64,000 bases of DNA from Thalassovita sp. GTDB taxonomy: Bacteria > Pseudomonadota > Alphaproteobacteria > Rhodobacterales > Rhodobacteraceae. The stretch is taken from positions 1,150,402 to 1,214,401 of the forward strand of contig CP051233.1 of NCBI GenBank assembly GCA_017792425.1, in the 5' to 3' direction. The stretch's first letter is position 1. Each line of letters begins with the position of its first letter. Under the pieces are notes generated by a model. The model saw only the letters and a list, made by a program, of their open reading frames with translations, made no database searches and was not told the DNA's origin. The translations under genes and the position numbers were made by a program. This document shows, piece by piece, positions 35,630 through 43,192 of the stretch.

Positions 35630-36511
35630 ATGAAGATCGCGACTGCTGCATATTCTCTGGACTGGTTTCAGGACTGGAGGGATTACGAATCCAAGATGCG
35701 TCGATGGGTGGCTGAGGCCGCCGGGCAAAATGCGCAACTGCTGGTTTTCCCGGAGTATGGCGCGATGGAACTGGCGTCCCTGGCAGGGGCAGCTATAGCG
35801 GCGGACCTCAAAGGCTCTATTGCAGCAGTTTCCCAGCGGGTTGATCAATCAAATGCCATTCTGGCAGGGCTTTCCAAGGAGTTCGGGGTGTATGTGCTGG
35901 GTGGTTCAGCACCCGTGTCCGAAGAGGGCAGGGTGGTAAACCGCACACATTTCTTTGGGCCAGATGGCGGCGTAGTCTTTCAAGACAAGCAGATCATGAC
36001 CCGTTTCGAACGCGATGAATGGGGTGTTTCCGGGGGTGGTCCGCTAAAGGTCTTTGACACCGCCCTTGGCCGGATTGGTGTGCTGATTTGTTATGACAGT
36101 GAATTTCCCCTTCTGGGACGCGCTCTGATTCAGGCCGGTGTGGAAATCCTGCTGGTGCCGTCCTGTACAGAGGCGCTGGCGGGATACTGGCGTGTCCGCA
36201 TTGGCGCGATGGCCCGCGCGCTGGAAGGCCAGTGCGTCGCCGTCATGGCGTCCTTGGTCGGGATGCGCCCAGAAATTTTTGCGGTTGAAACGAATACCGG
36301 GATGGGGGGTGTTTTCGGCCCTCCTGACATGGGGTTCCCTGCAACAGGTGTAATCGCCGAAGGAACGTTGAACCAACCGGGGTGGACCTATGCCGATGTG
36401 GAGCTTGCTGCCGTTCGGGCGGTGCGTGCGGATGGGCATGTCCTGAACATGACGCATTGGGGCGAACAAGCGGATCGGATCACTTCTGTGCGTCCGGTTG
36501 TCCTTAAATAG
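35630..36511 (+). CDS. carbon-nitrogen hydrolase (nitrilase superfamily)
   Basis: A 293-aa amidase/nitrilase-fold enzyme that hydrolyses a C-N bond in an amide, nitrile or carbamoyl compound. The catalytic triad is visible: Glu42 in VFPEYGAME, Lys120 in FQDKQIM and Cys154 in LICYDSEFP. MKIATAAYSLDW at 35630 follows AAGGAG at good spacing and is the true start. Its partner genes (SnoaL, GNAT) do not reveal the substrate; the branch resembles omega-amidase-like or aliphatic amidase relatives rather than true nitrilases. Confidence 0.88.
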   Translation: MKIATAAYSLDWFQDWRDYESKMRRWVAEAAGQNAQLLVFPEYGAMELASLAGAAIAADLKGSIAAVSQRVDQSNAILAGLSKEFGVYVLGGSAPVSEEGRVVNRTHFFGPDGGVVFQDKQIMTRFERDEWGVSGGGPLKVFDTALGRIGVLICYDSEFPLLGRALIQAGVEILLVPSCTEALAGYWRVRIGAMARALEGQCVAVMASLVGMRPEIFAVETNTGMGGVFGPPDMGFPATGVIAEGTLNQPGWTYADVELAAVRAVRADGHVLNMTHWGEQADRITSVRPVVLK

Positions 36512-36594
36512 AGATTCCGCTTGAAAATCTGGTAGAATACCCCCATCTAACGCGCGTCCCGCAAAAGGGCGGGATGCAAAGATCAGGAGAGATC

Positions 36595-36813
36595 ATGGCC
36601 AAGGAAGACATTCTCGAATTCCCCGGTGTCGTGAAGGAACTCCTGCCGAACGCGACGTTCCGGGTCGAACTTGAGAATGGCCATGAGATCATCGCGCATA
36701 CGGCAGGGAAGATGCGCAAGAACCGCATCCGTGTTCTGGCGGGCGACAAGGTTCAGGTGGAAATGACCCCTTACGATCTGACCAAGGGTCGGATCAACTA
36801 TCGCTTCAAGTAA
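36595..36813 (+). CDS. infA: translation initiation factor IF-1
   Basis: A 72-residue single OB-fold (S1-like) protein that occupies the ribosomal A site during initiation. MAKEDILEFPGVVKELLPNA and GKMRKNRIRVLAGDKV are canonical. It starts at the ATG after AGGAGAG; seven extra in-frame codons upstream are not used. A small GC hairpin sits in the leader around 36558-36575. The GTG of maf follows the stop directly, so the two are co-translated. Confidence 0.97.
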   Translation: MAKEDILEFPGVVKELLPNATFRVELENGHEIIAHTAGKMRKNRIRVLAGDKVQVEMTPYDLTKGRINYRFK

Positions 36814-37389
36814 GTGCGCCTGATCCTGGGATCGGGTAGCCCGCGCCGCAGGGAACTGTTGGCGCAGATCGGAGTCGTGGCGGATGACATCCGCCCGCCC
36901 GAGATTGATGAGACCCCGAACAAGTCCGAACTGCCGCGGCCCTATTGCAGCCGCATGGCGCGAGAAAAGGTACAGGCCGTCCCTGCGGATGCCGGTGACG
37001 TTGTGCTGTGCGCAGACACCACTGTGGCGCTGGGGCGTCGGATCATGGGCAAGCCCAGGAACGCGGGCGAAGCGGCGGAATTCCTGCTCGCCATGTCTGG
37101 ACGACGCCACAAGGTGATCACTGCCGTCGCCGTACGCCGGGATGGCCGCCTGTGGGAACGTGACGTCGTGACGGATGTGAGGATAAAGCGCCTGTCGGAT
37201 GAAGAACTGAATGCCTATCTTGCCACCAATGATTGGCAGGGCAAAGCCGGTGGATACGGGATTCAGGGGCCCGCCGGGGCGCTGATCCCCTGGATTTCAG
37301 GGTCGTTTACCGCCGTTGTGGGGCTGCCCTTGGCGGAAACCGCCGGGCTGCTGCAAGCTGCAGGTTACCCGGTATGGAGGCAGGCATGA
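36814..37389 (+). CDS. maf: Maf family nucleotide pyrophosphatase
   Basis: A 191-aa Maf/Ham1-fold protein, in studied members a pyrophosphatase of nucleoside triphosphates (dTTP/UTP or modified pyrimidines). LILGSGSPRRRELL opens the protein (the S-x-S-P-R-R motif), DVVLCADTTVALG carries the catalytic Asp, and DEELNAYLATNDWQGKAGGYGIQG is the conserved second half. It starts with GTG immediately after the infA stop and overlaps the RNase gene by four bases. Confidence 0.92.
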   Translation: MRLILGSGSPRRRELLAQIGVVADDIRPPEIDETPNKSELPRPYCSRMAREKVQAVPADAGDVVLCADTTVALGRRIMGKPRNAGEAAEFLLAMSGRRHKVITAVAVRRDGRLWERDVVTDVRIKRLSDEELNAYLATNDWQGKAGGYGIQGPAGALIPWISGSFTAVVGLPLAETAGLLQAAGYPVWRQA

Positions 37390-38408
37390 AAGGCCGTCAG
37401 ATCATTCTGGACCATATTCAGGGGCGCGAAGCTGCGGCCCTGATGGTGGATGGACGACTGGAGGATCTGCTGATCGACGCAGATCAGCCGAGCGTCGGGG
37501 CGATTTACCGCGCCGTGGCGGATCGTCCGATGAAGGGGCAGGGCGGATTGTTCCTGACCACACCCGATGGTACCGCCTTCTTGCGACAGGTAAAGGGGAT
37601 CGCGCCGGGGGATAAGCTGTTGGTGCAGGTGACCGGCTACGCCGAACCGGGCAAAGCCATCCCCGTTACGACCCGAGTGCTGTTCAAAAGCCGGTACGCC
37701 ATCGTCACGCCTGGCGCGCCCGGTCTGAATATCAGCCGCCGGATCAAGGACGACGACCTGCGCGACGAACTGACCGGCATCGCCAAAGCGGTGTTCGAAG
37801 CAGAGGACACCGGATTGATCCTGCGATCCTCTTGCGCGCATGCCAACCCCGAAGATATCGCCGAGGATATCGTGGCGATGATGGACCTTGCAAACGTGGT
37901 CATGGCTGATACCGATGGCGATATCGAGAAACTGACAGACGGCGACAGCCCGCATGAAATGGCGTGGCGTGAATGGACCGATCTGGCGGATGTGGTCACC
38001 GATCCGGGCAGCTTTGAAACACTCGGAGTTCTGGAACATATCGAAGCGCTGGCGTCGCCGCAGGTGGCCTTGGCGGGTGGCGCCTCCATGTTTATCGAGC
38101 CGACCCGTGCGTTGGTGGCTGTGGACGTGAACACCGGGCGCGACACGTCCCCGGCGGCCGCGCTGAAGGCCAATATCGCCGCCGCGCGCGATCTGCCGCG
38201 TCAATTGCGGCTGCGTGGATTGGGTGGGCAAATCGTGATGGATCTGGCGCCGATGCCCAAAAAGGACCGCCGCACGTTCGAAATGTCGCTAAAGGCCGCC
38301 TTCCGCGCCGATTTGATCGAAACGGTGCTGGCCGGTTGGACGCCGCTAGGCGCGTTCGAATTGCAACGCAAGCGCGACCGCCTCCCCATGTCCGAGGTAT
38401 TGTCGTGA
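37386..38408 (+). CDS. ribonuclease E/G family protein, short form
   Basis: A 340-aa RNase E/G homologue, likely an endoribonuclease acting on RNA 5' ends. ALVAVDVNTGRDTS and GGQIVMDLAPMPKKDRR contain the two metal-binding Asp of the DNase-I-like catalytic domain; the N-terminal part (to about 110) is a weak S1-like region. Compared with RNase G (about 490 aa) it lacks the Cys-x-x-Cys zinc link and C-terminal small domain, so oligomer formation must differ; this short version recurs in alphaproteobacteria. It overlaps maf and yacG by four bases each. Confidence 0.85.
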   Translation: MKGRQIILDHIQGREAAALMVDGRLEDLLIDADQPSVGAIYRAVADRPMKGQGGLFLTTPDGTAFLRQVKGIAPGDKLLVQVTGYAEPGKAIPVTTRVLFKSRYAIVTPGAPGLNISRRIKDDDLRDELTGIAKAVFEAEDTGLILRSSCAHANPEDIAEDIVAMMDLANVVMADTDGDIEKLTDGDSPHEMAWREWTDLADVVTDPGSFETLGVLEHIEALASPQVALAGGASMFIEPTRALVAVDVNTGRDTSPAAALKANIAAARDLPRQLRLRGLGGQIVMDLAPMPKKDRRTFEMSLKAAFRADLIETVLAGWTPLGAFELQRKRDRLPMSEVLS

Positions 38409-38587
38409 CCTGTCCGATCTGCAAGAAACCCTCCGATCCGGTATACCGGCCCTTCTGTTCCAAGCGATGCGCCGACGTGGATTTGGCCAAGTGGCTGGGT
38501 GGGGAATATGCCGTTCCGTCGAACGACCCCGAAGATATCGAAAAGGCGATAGAGGCGACAGAAGACGCCCTGCGCAAGCTACACTGA
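38405..38587 (+). CDS. yacG: YacG family zinc-binding protein (DNA gyrase inhibitor type)
   Basis: A 60-aa zinc finger protein. The four Cys ligands are in TCPICKKP and PFCSKRC, followed by DLAKWLGGEYAV, exactly the YacG pattern. In E. coli YacG binds GyrB and inhibits gyrase. It starts with GTG overlapping the RNase stop (GTGA). Ending the infA-maf-RNase block and lying not far before tRNA-Phe is, as I recall it, the usual order of the group. Confidence 0.92.
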   Translation: MTCPICKKPSDPVYRPFCSKRCADVDLAKWLGGEYAVPSNDPEDIEKAIEATEDALRKLH

Positions 38588-38591
38588 CCTC

Positions 38592-39851
38592 TCAGCAGGG
38601 GGACAGCCGTGCGGGAAGGCTGGAATAGCCCCGGAACCGCATACGCCCGCCCCTGATGCGCCCGTCCAGTATCCGGTAGTCAGGGAAGCGGCGCAACAGC
38701 CCTTGGATGGCGATCCGTCCTTCCAGCCGGGCCAGTGTCAGGCCGACGCAGATATGCGGCCCCCCGGCGAAGGCCAGATGCCGGTTTGGTTTGCGAGTGA
38801 TGTCAAATACCTGCGGGTTTTCGAACACCTCAGGATCCCGGTTCGCCGCGCCAATGCACAGGTGCAGGTTGGTGCCCACCGGCAGGATTATCCCGTCCAG
38901 CTCTATCTCCGCCGTGGTCTCTCGGTTGCCAAGCTGGTTGGGCGAGCGATAGCGCAGGATTTCCTCTACGGCGGATTGGATCAATTCGGGCCGCTCCAGC
39001 AAAAGCGACTTCTGGTCAGGGTGGTCATTCAGCAGCGCCAGCCCATTGCCGATCAGGTTTGTGGTGGTTTCGTGGCCCGCGTTCAGGATGAAAACGCAAT
39101 TCTGGATCAGTTCGACCTCGGTCAGTTTTTCCCCGGATTCATCACCGTTGATCAGACGGGTCAGGACGTCCGTCTCGGGGTTTCCAGGCTTGGCGCGTCT
39201 GCGCGCGATCAGGTCCGTCAGGTAGGCGCTAAACTCCTCAACCGCCTGGTTTCCCCGGTTTAATTGATCCGGGGTCAGCGAAGGTTCCAGCGCGCCCAGG
39301 ATCGCCAATGACCACTCGCGCAAAGGCCCGCGCTCTTCCAACGGAACATCCAGCAGGTTGCCGATGATCTGGATTGGTATGGAAGAGGCGAAGTCCTCTA
39401 TCAAATCCACCGCTTTCCCGGCGGTTTCGCGGTTTTCCATGCGGTCCAGCAAATGCCCCACGGTCTTGATCAGTCCGGGCTCCATCTGGGCGATGGCGCG
39501 GGGGGTCAGCGCAGAGGTCATGATCCGCCTTACACGCGTATGCAGTGGGGGGTCGCTGAACACCAGCGACGTCGTGTGATGCACGAACAGCGGTGAGCCC
39601 ATACCAAACTTCGGCCCGAACGTCGCCTTCTTGTCGGATGAATACAGTGTCGTGTCTTTGTAAATCCGATCAAGGTCCGCATGGCGCGAGAGCAGGACCG
39701 AACCGTCCGCTTGGCGTTTCACCGGGGCGAAAGCCAGAAGCGCATCGTAGACCGGGAACGGGTTCTCAACGAACCCAGGGGGTGGGGAAGCCAACTCGAA
39801 GGCCTCGGCAATCTGGCGCGTCCAAGCCTGTTTTGTTTGGTCACTACCCAT
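38592..39851 (-). CDS. cytochrome P450
   Basis: A 419-aa soluble bacterial P450 monooxygenase. Motifs: I-helix AGHETTT (oxygen activation), K-helix EEILRYR (E-x-x-R), and heme loop FAGGPHICVG with the thiolate ligand Cys368. The ATG at 39851 has GGAGG five bases upstream; the longer frame is not needed. No ferredoxin or reductase gene is nearby, so it must use general partners. It ends only four bases from the yacG stop, convergent. The substrate is unknown. Confidence 0.92.
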   Translation of the reverse strand: MGSDQTKQAWTRQIAEAFELASPPPGFVENPFPVYDALLAFAPVKRQADGSVLLSRHADLDRIYKDTTLYSSDKKATFGPKFGMGSPLFVHHTTSLVFSDPPLHTRVRRIMTSALTPRAIAQMEPGLIKTVGHLLDRMENRETAGKAVDLIEDFASSIPIQIIGNLLDVPLEERGPLREWSLAILGALEPSLTPDQLNRGNQAVEEFSAYLTDLIARRRAKPGNPETDVLTRLINGDESGEKLTEVELIQNCVFILNAGHETTTNLIGNGLALLNDHPDQKSLLLERPELIQSAVEEILRYRSPNQLGNRETTAEIELDGIILPVGTNLHLCIGAANRDPEVFENPQVFDITRKPNRHLAFAGGPHICVGLTLARLEGRIAIQGLLRRFPDYRILDGRIRGGRMRFRGYSSLPARLSPC

Positions 39852-40058
39852 GCGCTCCTCCCGCCTTTGGTGCAACTGTAGCAAGCCTGCGTGCGTTATG
39901 TCATCGATGTTTTCCCAAAGGCCAGGCTGCGTGCCGGTGCCGTAGCATCCGCCGTGCGCGCGGCGTGATTTTTTTCCGCGAATTCTGCGTTATCCCTCTG
40001 GACACCCCTGTATCTCTCGCCTAGAACGCCTCCACCCGAACGCAAGTCGTTCACCCGT

Positions 40059-40133
40059 GCCCGGGTAGCTCAGGGGTAGAGCAGTGGATTGAAAATCCTC
40101 GTGTCGGTGGTTCGATTCCGCCCCCGGGCACCA
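40059..40133 (+). tRNA. tRNA-Phe (GAA anticodon), integration site of the island
   Basis: A 75-base cloverleaf with encoded CCA. The acceptor is GCCCGGG with CCCGGGC, the D arm TAGCTCAGGGGTAGAGC, anticodon loop TTGAAAA (GAA), T arm GGTGGTTCGATTCCGCC. Its 3' part from base 40086 onward is repeated perfectly at 50497, so it doubles as the left attachment site of the island to its right. The gene remains intact and functional in sequence. Confidence 0.97.
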
Positions 40134-40135
40134 TT
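40086..40135. repeat. left attachment site (direct repeat with 50497-50546)
   Basis: The 3' half of tRNA-Phe from the anticodon stem to two bases past CCA. It is identical over 50 bases to 50497-50546 (offset 10411); flanking bases differ on both sides, which fixes the crossover region. Confidence 0.92.
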
Positions 40136-40174
40136 CAAACTCTTGATATTGCTCGATTTTCATTTTTGAGCCTC

Positions 40175-41266
40175 TTAGGGTTTGACAGTTTTGTTGAAGG
40201 GTTTGACAACTTTCAATCTGCGTTCGTTCTCCTTTTCGAGAGTTTCCATCGTGATCCGGTTGCGGTCTGCAAGGTTGGCGGACCGGGAATAGTGGCGGGC
40301 CATCGACGGGGTTTTCTGCCCCAGAAGGTCTGCAATCTGGCGTTCTTCGAGCCCCGCCTCGCGCAGCGTTGTCGCAACGGTATGTCGCAGCCCCTTGAGG
40401 GTCAGGCCAGGCTGCACAACGCCTTCAGCTTCCAGCTGTTTCTTGAAGCGGTGCCAGACTGTCGAAAACCCGTTGTAGGTCCAAGGCTTCCCGTTTGACG
40501 TGGCAAGGATCGTCACGGCGTCGTGGCCCGGAGCTGCGTCCAGAGCCTTTTGCAGCGTCGGGCCGATGGGAATGGCAACCTCTTGCCCTGTCTTGCCCCG
40601 AACGCCCCAGATCGTGCTGCCGTCAATCTGGCGACGGGTCAGTCTGAGTGCATCTGAGGGATCAAGCCCGGTATTCATTATCAGCGCGACCACCGCCCTG
40701 ACGTGGGGCGCGGCCCGATCCAGCACAACGGCGCGTTCTTCGATGGTCCAAGGCCGGTTGGCGTAGGGCCGGTCTTTCGGGCGCGGCTTGGGAATGACGC
40801 CCGCCGCATAGTCCCGGTCAATCAAGCCTTTCGGAATGGCGTAACGAAATACTTGGCTCAGGAAGGTGCGAAGCATATTTGCCCGCCGCCAGCCGATTTT
40901 GCTAGTTGCTTTGTCGTGAATGCCAGCCACGAGCGGCGTGGTGATTGCATGGACCGGTGTATCACGGATTGGGTCCAGGAAGGCCGAGCATTTCGCATAG
41001 TCCCTACGTGTGGCCGGGGCCAGGTTCTGAAAATGCTCGGTGGAAAAGTAGGTCGCCATTAACCCCCCGAGCGTGCCAGGCTTCGGAGCTTGCGATTTCC
41101 TGGCCTCAGCTAAAGCCACTATTCGGGCGCATTCAGCAAAGAACTCTGCCGATCCCAGTGGAACTTTCTCCAAATCAATCTTGTGACCCGTGGCACGATG
41201 GTAGCAGCGCGGTTTCCCGTGCCGGTCATCGAAAATCTTGAAGCCCCTAACCCTGACTCGAGTCAT
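40175..41266 (-). CDS. tyrosine-type integrase of the tRNA-Phe island
   Basis: A 363-aa site-specific recombinase beside the attachment site, so responsible for insertion into tRNA-Phe. There is an N-terminal SAM-like core-binding domain (about 65-160) and a C-terminal catalytic domain with RGKTG (Lys225), GLRHTVATTLREAG (Arg294, His295) and LLGQKTPSMARHYS (Tyr326). Oddly, box I reads TGLDPSD, with Asp202 where the catalytic Arg normally stands, and the box II His position is Lys291. The ATG at 41266 overlaps the stop of the AlpA-like gene (TAATG); the longer frame is a shadow. Family sure; catalytic residue set unusual. Confidence 0.88.
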   Translation of the reverse strand: MTRVRVRGFKIFDDRHGKPRCYHRATGHKIDLEKVPLGSAEFFAECARIVALAEARKSQAPKPGTLGGLMATYFSTEHFQNLAPATRRDYAKCSAFLDPIRDTPVHAITTPLVAGIHDKATSKIGWRRANMLRTFLSQVFRYAIPKGLIDRDYAAGVIPKPRPKDRPYANRPWTIEERAVVLDRAAPHVRAVVALIMNTGLDPSDALRLTRRQIDGSTIWGVRGKTGQEVAIPIGPTLQKALDAAPGHDAVTILATSNGKPWTYNGFSTVWHRFKKQLEAEGVVQPGLTLKGLRHTVATTLREAGLEERQIADLLGQKTPSMARHYSRSANLADRNRITMETLEKENERRLKVVKPFNKTVKP

Positions 41267-41502
41267 TACAGCTTGCCCAGAATGGCGTCTTGTGTCGCCA
41301 TCTCGGTCCCTTCCTTCATTGCGTCGATCCACTTGTCCAGATCTCGCTTGTCCCAAAGGATTGTACCTGGACGCATCTCAATGGGTTGAACCGGGCATGC
41401 GACCTTGAAATGCTTGACTGGCAAGCCGGTATAGTCGGCAGCTTCAGACTGCTTCAGCATCCGCTTCTCGGTGACGGTGATGTTGAGATTCGCATTAGCC
41501 AT
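41266..41502 (-). CDS. AlpA-like DNA-binding protein (excisionase/regulator)
   Basis: A 78-aa protein with a winged-helix type DNA-binding pattern: MLKQSEAADYTGLPVKHFKV resembles the helix-turn-helix of AlpA/Xis proteins, followed by RPGTILWDKRDLDKWI, the usual wing. In satellites AlpA controls integrase expression and excision. It lies directly before the integrase with one-base overlap, in the expected order, and starts inside the end of the regulator gene upstream. Function inferred from context and pattern. Confidence 0.7.
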   Translation of the reverse strand: MANANLNITVTEKRMLKQSEAADYTGLPVKHFKVACPVQPIEMRPGTILWDKRDLDKWIDAMKEGTEMATQDAILGKL

Positions 41503-42037
41503 CAACTTCACCTTCCTCGCGCTGATCTGCCTTCTCTTTGATTCGTGTCGCGATAGGCTTAAGCAGATCATCAAAATAGGCGGGAAGCGCCCTCCCCATC
41601 GACTGTAGGTCAATCAAGAGGCAAGCTGCGCCTCTATCCGGTGTATTGTTCAGCATATTGACATGGAAAAGCGTTTCGACTTGCCACCCAGCTGGGGCTG
41701 CGTCATCCGGGTAGGCTACAGAGAACCGGCATGCCCCGGCCGCACTCATGATTCCCTTTTCATGAATAGCCCAAACAACAACTCGAGAGGTTATCAGGGT
41801 CGAAATTCTGCGGGCCGCAAATAGTTCCACGTTCGACGCCGCCAGCTCGCGCATCACGCAAATGATCAGAACGTCGAAACTGTCATACAGCCACCGCCCG
41901 TTGGGTTGTAAGGTACCCAGACCTTCAAAAACGCCACGCCGCCTCCAGTCACGCTGAGTATCCGGCGAAACGCCCGTAATCTCCGCCAACTTCGCTGGCG
42001 TGATAGAGGGCTCGGAATAGAAAGTTGTATCGCGCAT
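41495..42037 (-). CDS. MerR-like helix-turn-helix regulator of the island
   Basis: A 180-aa protein. Residues 10-60 (ITPAKLAEITGVSPDTQRDWRRRGV) form a MerR-like helix-turn-helix, followed by a region resembling a sensory or dimerisation domain (FDVLIICVMRELAASNVELF). The ATG at 42037 is preferred. An upstream in-frame TTG at 42094 would place a 39-bp palindrome inside the coding sequence, whereas the ATG leaves it just upstream as an operator. Its stop overlaps the AlpA-like gene by eight bases, so it heads a regulator-AlpA-integrase unit. It may be the target of helper-phage induction, but that is inference. Confidence 0.6.
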   Translation of the reverse strand: MRDTTFYSEPSITPAKLAEITGVSPDTQRDWRRRGVFEGLGTLQPNGRWLYDSFDVLIICVMRELAASNVELFAARRISTLITSRVVVWAIHEKGIMSAAGACRFSVAYPDDAAPAGWQVETLFHVNMLNNTPDRGAACLLIDLQSMGRALPAYFDDLLKPIATRIKEKADQREEGEVDG

Positions 42038-42049
42038 GATCTCATAACC

Positions 42050-42088
42050 GTGGCACTGTCCCACGAACATATCGTGGGATTGCGCCAC
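42050..42088. promoter_or_regulatory. nested palindrome upstream of the island regulator (operator candidate)
   Basis: The core TCCCACGA and TCGTGGGA (8 bp, perfect) is separated by five bases. Outer arms GTGGC and GCCAC lie symmetrically outside. It begins 13 bases upstream of the regulator ATG on the minus strand, overlapping the ribosome-binding region: the position for autoregulation or translational control. Confidence 0.55.
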
Positions 42089-42090
42089 GG

Positions 42091-42303
42091 TCAAGATTCA
42101 TTTACCTCGCATCCCTCCAACAACAATCCGGCTAGATCCTCTGCCAGCTCCAAAGTAATCCGCGTGTTCTCGCAGAGACTATGTTCCGCGCGATCGGCCT
42201 CCAATGCTCTGCGAGCTGTGGCGACAAGTGCATGGATCGTGCGGGCCAGATCAACCGTCATGACTTCGGGCCGATCGTTCCGCAGTTGTTCAACCGTGAT
42301 CAT
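42091..42303 (-). CDS. small island protein, unknown
   Basis: A 70-aa helical acidic protein (LARTIHALVATARRALEADRAE, then TLELAEDLAGLLLEG). No recognised family. It begins in the stop of the preceding 78-aa gene (ATGA) and ends near the palindrome at 42050, so the pair forms its own unit transcribed leftward from the 42537-42593 divergent region. Function unknown. Confidence 0.6.
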   Translation of the reverse strand: MITVEQLRNDRPEVMTVDLARTIHALVATARRALEADRAEHSLCENTRITLELAEDLAGLLLEGCEVNES

Positions 42304-42536
42304 GCCCGCACCTCCGGCAAGGCCGAGATATCCAGGGCCTCGTTCAGATTGGCGGCCATGCGGTGAGCCGTGCTGATGATACCCATTTGCGCAGCAGCTC
42401 CGATTTCGTTTTCATGGAGCAGCCACAGGGCTTCCAGCAGGGATTCCAAGTCTACGGCTAACCGTTGCTGTTCCTGAATGTGCTTCATGAGCGAGGGCAA
42501 GCCGGTAGGGTTCGCGCTGGCGCGTTCGTTCGTCAT
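42300..42536 (-). CDS. small island protein, unknown
   Basis: A 78-aa helical protein (QRLAVDLESLLEALWLLHENEIGAA), with slight resemblance to its downstream neighbour in length, helical character and acidic residues. The ATG at 42536 has AGGAG at nine bases. It is divergent from the XRE regulator at 42594 with only 57 bases between them, the classic layout of a phage-type early switch. Function unknown. Confidence 0.6.
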   Translation of the reverse strand: MTNERASANPTGLPSLMKHIQEQQRLAVDLESLLEALWLLHENEIGAAAQMGIISTAHRMAANLNEALDISALPEVRA

Positions 42537-42566
42537 TGCTTTGGTCTCCTAAAGTGATATGATGCT

Positions 42567-42615
42567 AAAAGTATCAACACGCGAGGGCGGGTAGTGTCAA
42601 TACCAAAAGTATCAA
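42567..42615. promoter_or_regulatory. direct repeats AAAAGTATCAA in the divergent switch region
   Basis: An 11-base sequence, AAAAGTATCAA, occurs at 42567-42577 and 42605-42615, 38 bases apart, one between the divergent genes and one just inside the XRE gene. They are likely binding sites for that regulator (autorepression), but only two copies are seen. Confidence 0.4.
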
Positions 42616-42839
42616 TTGAGCAGGTGAAAGCGGCGCGGGCGCTTCTTCGGTGGTCTCAGAATGATCTTGCTGAAGCGTCTGGCATTTCAGCACCAACGAT
42701 CAAACGACTGGAGTCGCAGACTGGCCCAATGGGCGGGCGGGAAGATACCGTTTCCGCCATCCGCGCGGCGCTTGAGACCGCAGGTGTGGAGTTCATCCCC
42801 GAGAACGGCGGCGGTGCAGGAGTAAGGTTGAGGAAATGA
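42594..42839 (+). CDS. XRE-family helix-turn-helix regulator
   Basis: An 81-aa single-domain Cro/C1-type regulator: KAARALLRWSQNDLAEASGISAPTIKRLE is a textbook helix-turn-helix, ending in the FIPENGGGAGVRLR tail common to this small type. It probably represses the divergent island genes. The start is a GTG at 42594. The following 65-aa gene overlaps its stop (ATGA). The only rightward genes in the island are this pair. Confidence 0.85.
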   Translation: MSIPKVSIEQVKAARALLRWSQNDLAEASGISAPTIKRLESQTGPMGGREDTVSAIRAALETAGVEFIPENGGGAGVRLRK

Positions 42840-43033
42840 CAGAGCGTCCAGAAACAACAGACATGCAGCACGAAGCCGGGGACCGCGCCTTTGTTGCTGG
42901 CCAGCATTTCACCGATTTCGTGAAGGATCATCCGTTCGTCCAATCTCATGCCGATCTGGCAGCTCTGGCGCAGGACATCGAGGACCAAATCGCCGCGCTC
43001 TATCAGGCGATCTGGAACGCCGAAACGAAATAG
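42836..43033 (+). CDS. small island protein, unknown
   Basis: A 65-aa acidic helical protein (GQHFTDFVKDHPFVQSHADLAALAQDIEDQI). No recognised family. It overlaps the XRE regulator stop by four bases, so the two are made together; the pairing of a small regulator and a short partner could suggest antitoxin-like or anti-repressor roles, without evidence either way. Confidence 0.6.
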   Translation: MTERPETTDMQHEAGDRAFVAGQHFTDFVKDHPFVQSHADLAALAQDIEDQIAALYQAIWNAETK

Positions 43034-43192
43034 GCCGGGAGCAGAACCCCCGGCCATTGACCGCCCCCAGACCCGAAGCTGTGGCGGCCTGCACCGCGCC
43101 CGAAAGGAGTTCAGGCCGTGCCTTGTCGGGGTTTGCCCACTCACCGACTAACGGGGATGCTTGGCGCTGCGATCCGCAGGGCGCATCCTGCC

